A DNA stretch of 64,000 nt. Origin: Burkholderiales bacterium PBB1. GTDB lineage: Bacteria > Pseudomonadota > Gammaproteobacteria > Burkholderiales > Burkholderiaceae_C. The notes beneath the pieces are model-generated. The model searched no databases. It was not told the DNA's origin and saw only the letters and a program-made list of their open reading frames with translations. Positions 60,430 through 64,000 of this stretch are shown in pieces (within the stretch, counting starts at the first letter, position 1; every line of letters starts with the position of its first letter). The position numbers and the translations under genes were made by a program. The stretch covers positions 496,001-560,000 of the forward strand of contig NKIN01000001.1 in the NCBI GenBank assembly GCA_002255905.1, read 5' to 3'.

Positions 60430-61181
60430 GTGCGCGACTCTGCCATCGCCAGCCGCCGCTCGATCGAGGTGATGCGCCCGTCGTGGATGTGCACCGCGTC
60501 GTCGGCCGCATCCAGCACTTTCGGGTCGTGCGACGAGAAGATGAACGACACCTTGTGGCGCTGCTGCATCTCGCGCATCAGCGCGATGATCTCGCTGCCG
60601 GTCTTGCTGTCGAGGTTGGCGGTGGGTTCATCGGCCAGCACCAGCTGAGGCCGCAGGGCCAGTGCCCGGGCGATCGCCACCCGCTGCCGTTGTCCGCCGG
60701 ACAACTGGCCCGGGCGGTTGTTCGCGCGGTCGGCGAGTCCCACCGATTCCAGCAGCGAGGTGACGCGGCTGCGACGCAAGCCCGGTGGCACGCCGTTCAG
60801 CAGCAGCGGATATTCGACGTTTTCGTAGGCGGTGAGCACCTGCAGCAGGTTGAAGTTCTGGAACACGAAGCCGAGCTGGCGTGCGCGGAAGTCCGACAGC
60901 GTGTCGTCATCCATGGTTTGCACCGCCTTGCCGCCGACCATGATCGAGCCCGCGTCCGCGCGATCGATGCAGCCGATCAGGTTCAGCAACGTAGTCTTGC
61001 CGCTGCCCGACGGACCGGAGATCACGGTGAAACGGTTGGGCAGGATGACCAGGTTGATGTCGTTCAGCGCCGGCACATCCACCGCATCGAGCTGATAGGT
61101 GCGGCTGACGCCTTTCAGCACCACCGGGTGGGCGATGAATTTCGCGCGCTCATCGTGAAAGGGGGCTCCAAACGTCGACAT
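60426..61181 (-). CDS. ABC transporter ATP-binding protein (LolD/MacB type)
   Basis: A 251-residue ATPase. Walker A ISGPSGSGKTTLLNLIG, Q-loop region FVFQNFNLLQVLTAYENVEYP, signature LSGGQRQRVAIARAL and Walker B LVLADEPTANLDSKTG are all intact, followed by the switch His in FIFSSHDPKV. An N-terminal extension of about 25 residues precedes the usual start of the fold. It pairs with the permease encoded just downstream (four-base overlap). It is the first gene of the transport set, with a GAGG about ten bases before the ATG. Confidence 0.95.
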   Translation of the reverse strand: MSTFGAPFHDERAKFIAHPVVLKGVSRTYQLDAVDVPALNDINLVILPNRFTVISGPSGSGKTTLLNLIGCIDRADAGSIMVGGKAVQTMDDDTLSDFRARQLGFVFQNFNLLQVLTAYENVEYPLLLNGVPPGLRRSRVTSLLESVGLADRANNRPGQLSGGQRQRVAIARALALRPQLVLADEPTANLDSKTGSEIIALMREMQQRHKVSFIFSSHDPKVLDAADDAVHIHDGRITSIERRLAMAESRT

Positions 61182-61410
61182 GTCGTGGGGTCCTCAGGGC
61201 CGACGTTGCCTCGTGATGGCGGACGTGGGACGAGCTGTGCTCAGGTTCATTCAACAGACCCGCATGCTCGTTGTTTCCACCGATTGGCGGTTTACCAAAT
61301 AACGAGGTGATTTCGGCGCTTCATCGCGGGGTGGACAACCTGTCGCCGCTCCGGTGCCGGTGAATTCTGATACAGGTCGCTGGCCGGCAGTCACGGCCCG
61401 CCCGCCCCGC

Positions 61411-61860
61411 TCAGTGCCGCGCGACCCGCACTGTCAGACGGTTCATGCCGTCCAGCCGCTGGTAGGTCACGTCCCGGGCGCACCTGCGTACCAGCAGCAA
61501 GCCCAGCCCGCCGGGCACGGCGTCGTCGATCGACCTGGGGGCGACCGGTGCCGGCGCCTGTAGCGGATCGAAAGGCACCCCGTCGTCCTCGAAGCGCATC
61601 ACGACGTCTGCCGCATCCACGTCCATCTCGAGCCGGATGAGGTGCTCGGCGTGATCCGGGTGGGCATGCCAGATGACATTCATCAAGGTTTCTTCGAGGA
61701 TCAGCTCGACGCTGAACACCAGCTTGGCCGTCGGCACGTGCCGTTCCAGCCAGCGCAGCACCTGGGTGCGCGCCTGGTCCAGCGCATCGCGGTGGTTCAC
61801 CAGGACCAGCCGGAGGTGGTTGCCGTCATCGACGGTCAACGTCGTCATCGGATCAGGCAT
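61411..61860 (-). CDS. RsbW-like anti-sigma / ATP-binding regulatory kinase
   Basis: A 149-residue HATPase domain protein of the RsbW/SpoIIAB type. FSVELILEETLMNVIWHA is the N-box helix, MRFEDDGVPFDP the G1 box (D-D-G), and GGLGLLLVRRC the G2 box. No transmembrane segment is present. Such kinases phosphorylate a STAS-domain partner on serine and sequester a sigma factor or other target when free. The STAS protein gene lies 42 bases upstream, so the pair fits a partner-switching module. An internal ATG at 61848 is an alternative start. Confidence 0.87.
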   Translation of the reverse strand: MPDPMTTLTVDDGNHLRLVLVNHRDALDQARTQVLRWLERHVPTAKLVFSVELILEETLMNVIWHAHPDHAEHLIRLEMDVDAADVVMRFEDDGVPFDPLQAPAPVAPRSIDDAVPGGLGLLLVRRCARDVTYQRLDGMNRLTVRVARH

Positions 61861-61902
61861 GACGGTTTGCGAGCTCGCCGTGCCAGGCCATTGGGACCCC
61901 GA

Positions 61903-62244
61903 TCAGCTGCGCAGCTTGGCGAGCGCCTCGGCCTCGGTGGCGGCGAGCGGGATGATCTGATCGAGTGCCACGTGTTCGAGCACGCTCTGCACCATCTCGG
62001 ATGCACCGAACAGGGCCACTTGCGCCCCTTTCAGGTGCAGTGCTCTTGCACTGGAAATGAACATCCGTATCCCCATCGAGGCCAGGAAGCTCACCTTCGA
62101 CAAATCGACGACGGCGGGCCGCCCCAGCGATGCCAGTGCCGCCGTGAAGCGGGTTTCGATGCGATCGACCCCAGGGGAGTCCAGCCGGCCGGTCAGCCGG
62201 ATGCAGGTGACGTTGCCGTCCAACTCGCTGATGTCCATGTCCAT
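61903..62244 (-). CDS. STAS-domain anti-sigma factor antagonist
   Basis: A 113-residue SpoIIAA-like protein. The STAS signature is seen as VVDLSKVSFLASMGIRMFI, where Ser56 (in A-S-M-G) aligns with the phosphorylated serine of SpoIIAA; the usual D-S at that site is A-S here. ITCIRLTGRLDSPGVD-like strands precede it. The ATG at 62244 is preceded by a few in-frame codons with no better start. It should be phosphorylated by the adjacent RsbW-like kinase and dephosphorylated by the PP2C-type protein encoded upstream. Confidence 0.9.
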   Translation of the reverse strand: MDMDISELDGNVTCIRLTGRLDSPGVDRIETRFTAALASLGRPAVVDLSKVSFLASMGIRMFISSARALHLKGAQVALFGASEMVQSVLEHVALDQIIPLAATEAEALAKLRS

Positions 62245-62304
62245 GTCGCAATGTCCTTGAGTCTGGTGGGGTGGGTCGTACGTGACGAGACTATGGCGGC
62301 GCCG

Positions 62305-63459
62305 TTACACGAACGTGACGACCAGCATCGAAAAATCATCGTCCAGCGCACCAGGGCGGGCCACATCCTGGACCGCCCGGTACAGCCGTTCGGGTTCGCC
62401 CACACCCGGCACCGCAGGGCGGCGCAGCAGCGGCAGGAAGTCCTGCAAGCCCCATTGCGTGCCCTCCTTGGTGACGACCTCGAAGACGCCGTCGCTGAAG
62501 ACATACAGCACGCTGCCCGGCTGCACCTCGATGCTGTCGGCGACGAACTTGGCCTGGGGCGTGGCGCCGATCATCAGGTTTCGGGTCTGAAGCGGGACCA
62601 TTTCCTGGCGCGAGGGCTGGGCCAGGTACGACGGGTGGTGGCCCGCCGACGAATAGCGCAGCTGCCGCGTCTGCGGCTCGTAGACGCCGTACCAGATGGA
62701 GAAGTACATCCCGCCGTGACTCTCCATCTGGAACATCGCGTTCAGGCGGGCCAGCACCTGCGCCGGGTCGCGGAAGTCGGTGTTCGGCAAGGCGCGCTGC
62801 CGCAGCACGTTCATCACCGACACGCTGTGCATCGCTGCGCCGGCGCCATGGCCGGACACATCGACCACGTAGCCAGCGAAGGTGTGCTCGTCGAGCTGCT
62901 GGTAGCCGAAGGCGTCGCCACCGAGCTTGGTCGATGGCATGAAGAACCAGTCGGTGCGCACCGGGCCATCACGGATCGGTGCGGGCAGCAGCGCCTTCAC
63001 GTAGCTGCTGGCCTTTTCGAGATCGCGGTCGAGTTCGAGCGACTGCTCGAGCTCGCTCTCCAGCCGGTATTCGTGCCGGAGCACATGGGAGCCGAGCTGC
63101 AGCAAACCGCCGCTCGGCAGGCGGCTCTCCTCGCGCACCCGCTTGCCATCGACGAAGCAGCCGTTGGTCGACTGGAGGTCGATGACCACCGCGTCGACCT
63201 CACCCGACAGCGCGCTGACCTGGCAATGTCGCCCCGACACCTCGGCGTCGGGCAACACGAACTCGCACACCATCTTGCGCCCGATCGTGATCGGCTCCAC
63301 TCCGAAGCGCACCCTGCGACCCTTCTGGCTGCCCTCGACCGCAACCAGGAAGTGCTCGCGCTTTTCCGGCGGCAACTGTGGCGCGATGCTGGAGAGCGTG
63401 ATGGTCAGGAGTGTCTGGTCCGACGTCGGGTCGATGCCGGAATGAGAACTGCTAGTCAC
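62305..63459 (-). CDS. FHA-domain PP2C-type (SpoIIE/RsbU-like) phosphatase
   Basis: A 384-residue protein. An N-terminal FHA domain (about residues 45-130) shows ITIGRKMVCEFVLPDAEVSGRHCQV and DLQSTNGCFVDGKRV, the phosphothreonine-binding pattern. The C-terminal phosphatase has GGDAFGYQQL, VVDVSGHGAGAAM, YSSAGHHPSYL, YVFSDGVFEV and LDDDFSMLVVTF, with metal-binding aspartates in place. It could link a Thr phosphorylation signal, perhaps from the divergently encoded Ser/Thr kinase, to dephosphorylation of the STAS protein. It is the first gene of the three-gene minus-strand set. Confidence 0.93.
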   Translation of the reverse strand: MTSSSHSGIDPTSDQTLLTITLSSIAPQLPPEKREHFLVAVEGSQKGRRVRFGVEPITIGRKMVCEFVLPDAEVSGRHCQVSALSGEVDAVVIDLQSTNGCFVDGKRVREESRLPSGGLLQLGSHVLRHEYRLESELEQSLELDRDLEKASSYVKALLPAPIRDGPVRTDWFFMPSTKLGGDAFGYQQLDEHTFAGYVVDVSGHGAGAAMHSVSVMNVLRQRALPNTDFRDPAQVLARLNAMFQMESHGGMYFSIWYGVYEPQTRQLRYSSAGHHPSYLAQPSRQEMVPLQTRNLMIGATPQAKFVADSIEVQPGSVLYVFSDGVFEVVTKEGTQWGLQDFLPLLRRPAVPGVGEPERLYRAVQDVARPGALDDDFSMLVVTFV

Positions 63460-63629
63460 GGGGAGCCTTCGGCTGTCTGGACATGGTGGGAAACGCTAGG
63501 GCGGATGGGCTCCGGTCGCCAAAACGGCTGCAAAACCGATGCCAGAATCGAAAATGTAAGTGGTTGTGTGTCGGCTGTCGCGCGGTCTTTGGCCCGGTGG
63601 TCCACGTAGTACTCAAGGAGTTCGTACCG

Positions 63630-64000
63630 ATGTCTGCGCATCCTGCCGAAGGATCGTCCTCTGCCCCGCCGCCGAACTTCGATGCCGATGCCCCCACGGT
63701 CCTCGCCCCGCGCGAGTCGACTCCACCGGGCCCTGGTGACGCGCCGTCCGAGGTGGTTGCGGCCACCTTGCCCGGGCGTTCAGCCCCCGACGGCGAAACG
63801 CTGCAACAGGTGGGCCGCTACCGCATCCACGAGCGCCTGGGCCGCGGCGGCATGGCCACCGTGTTCAAGGCGCACGACCCGGGCATCGGGCGCGATGTCG
63901 CAATCAAGTTCCTGCACGCGTCGCTGTGCGAAGAGCCCGAGTACCGCGCGCGCTTCCTCAGCGAGGCGCGCGCCGCAGGCGGCCTCTCGCACCCGAACAT
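63630..64000 (+). CDS. Serine/threonine protein kinase, N-terminal part (cut by window edge)
   Basis: The frame opens at the ATG at 63630, with AAGGAG nine bases upstream, and runs to the right edge without a stop. After about 65 residues of Pro/Ala/Asp-rich linker comes a Hanks-type kinase start: VGRYRIHERLGRGGMATVFKAHD holds the glycine-rich loop, and GRDVAIKFLH the ATP-binding Lys. The catalytic loop lies outside the window. It is divergent from the FHA-phosphatase gene, with about 170 bases between them, and likely forms a kinase/phosphatase pair with it. Confidence 0.9.
   Translation, partial: MSAHPAEGSSSAPPPNFDADAPTVLAPRESTPPGPGDAPSEVVAATLPGRSAPDGETLQQVGRYRIHERLGRGGMATVFKAHDPGIGRDVAIKFLHASLCEEPEYRARFLSEARAAGGLSHPN

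Noticed and set aside
1-64000. tRNA, rRNA, CRISPR array, insertion sequence or integrase.
   Set aside because: No regularly spaced repeats, no transposase or integrase motifs, and no tRNA-like cloverleaf were noticed on either strand. A short tRNA could still be missed by eye.

Overview
The window is high-GC DNA with dense, overlapping genes (ATGA, TGATG and GTGA stop/start junctions) and occasional GTG or TTG starts. Protein content and gene order point to a betaproteobacterium of the order Burkholderiales, probably near the Leptothrix/Rubrivivax/Methylibium group; this placement is inference. Nearly the whole window is one exopolysaccharide locus built around exosortase A (XrtA/EpsH, the PEP-CTERM protein-sorting system).

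Layout. (1) 1-2527, minus strand: a four-gene HPr-rel-A set made of a small secreted protein, a PqqD-like carrier, an HprK-related kinase and a nucleotidyltransferase that runs off the left edge. (2) 2586-6473: the priming sugar-phosphate transferase EpsB (minus) and, divergently, the sensor kinase PrsK (plus). The usual partner regulator PrsR is not in the window. (3) 6710-30245, plus strand: the core XrtA operon. It holds an outer-membrane export lipoprotein, a chain-length protein, a tyrosine kinase, a beta-barrel protein, an ExeA-like ATPase, UDP-GlcNAc 2-epimerase, a polysaccharide deacetylase, a FemAB-like protein, a glycosyltransferase, exosortase A fused to EpsI, a second glycosyltransferase, an asparagine-synthase-type amidotransferase, a methyltransferase, two more glycosyltransferases, a CapK-like adenylate-forming enzyme, an O-ligase, a divergent deacetylase-fold protein and a GNAT protein. 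(4) 30277-51232, minus strand: a long accessory block with GT2 and GT4 enzymes, FkbM and other methyltransferases, two asparagine-synthase paralogues that have lost the glutaminase cysteine, a Wzx-type flippase, a second NodB deacetylase, a frameshifted gene, a parallel beta-helix protein and a large VanZ-domain membrane protein. (5) 51343-53259, plus: an O-antigen ligase/polymerase with a large extracytoplasmic insert. (6) 53260-61181, minus: UDP-GlcNAc 4-epimerase and UDP-HexNAc 6-dehydrogenase genes, an AAA/nSTAND-like protein, and an outer-membrane protein / LolA-like / FtsX permease / ABC ATPase set. (7) 61411-64000: a partner-switching module (RsbW-like kinase, STAS antagonist, FHA-PP2C phosphatase) with a divergent Ser/Thr kinase cut by the right edge.

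Working model (inference). EpsB primes undecaprenyl phosphate and the glycosyltransferases build a repeat unit. WecB supplies ManNAc, and the epimerase plus dehydrogenase supply an acidic HexNAcA sugar. The repeat is modified by methyl, acyl, amido and deacetyl enzymes, flipped by Wzx, polymerised by one or both ligase-type proteins, and length-controlled and exported by the chain-length/tyrosine-kinase/export-lipoprotein/beta-barrel set. Exosortase A would process PEP-CTERM proteins, but no PEP-CTERM substrate is encoded here. I saw no tRNA, rRNA, insertion sequence, integrase or CRISPR array.
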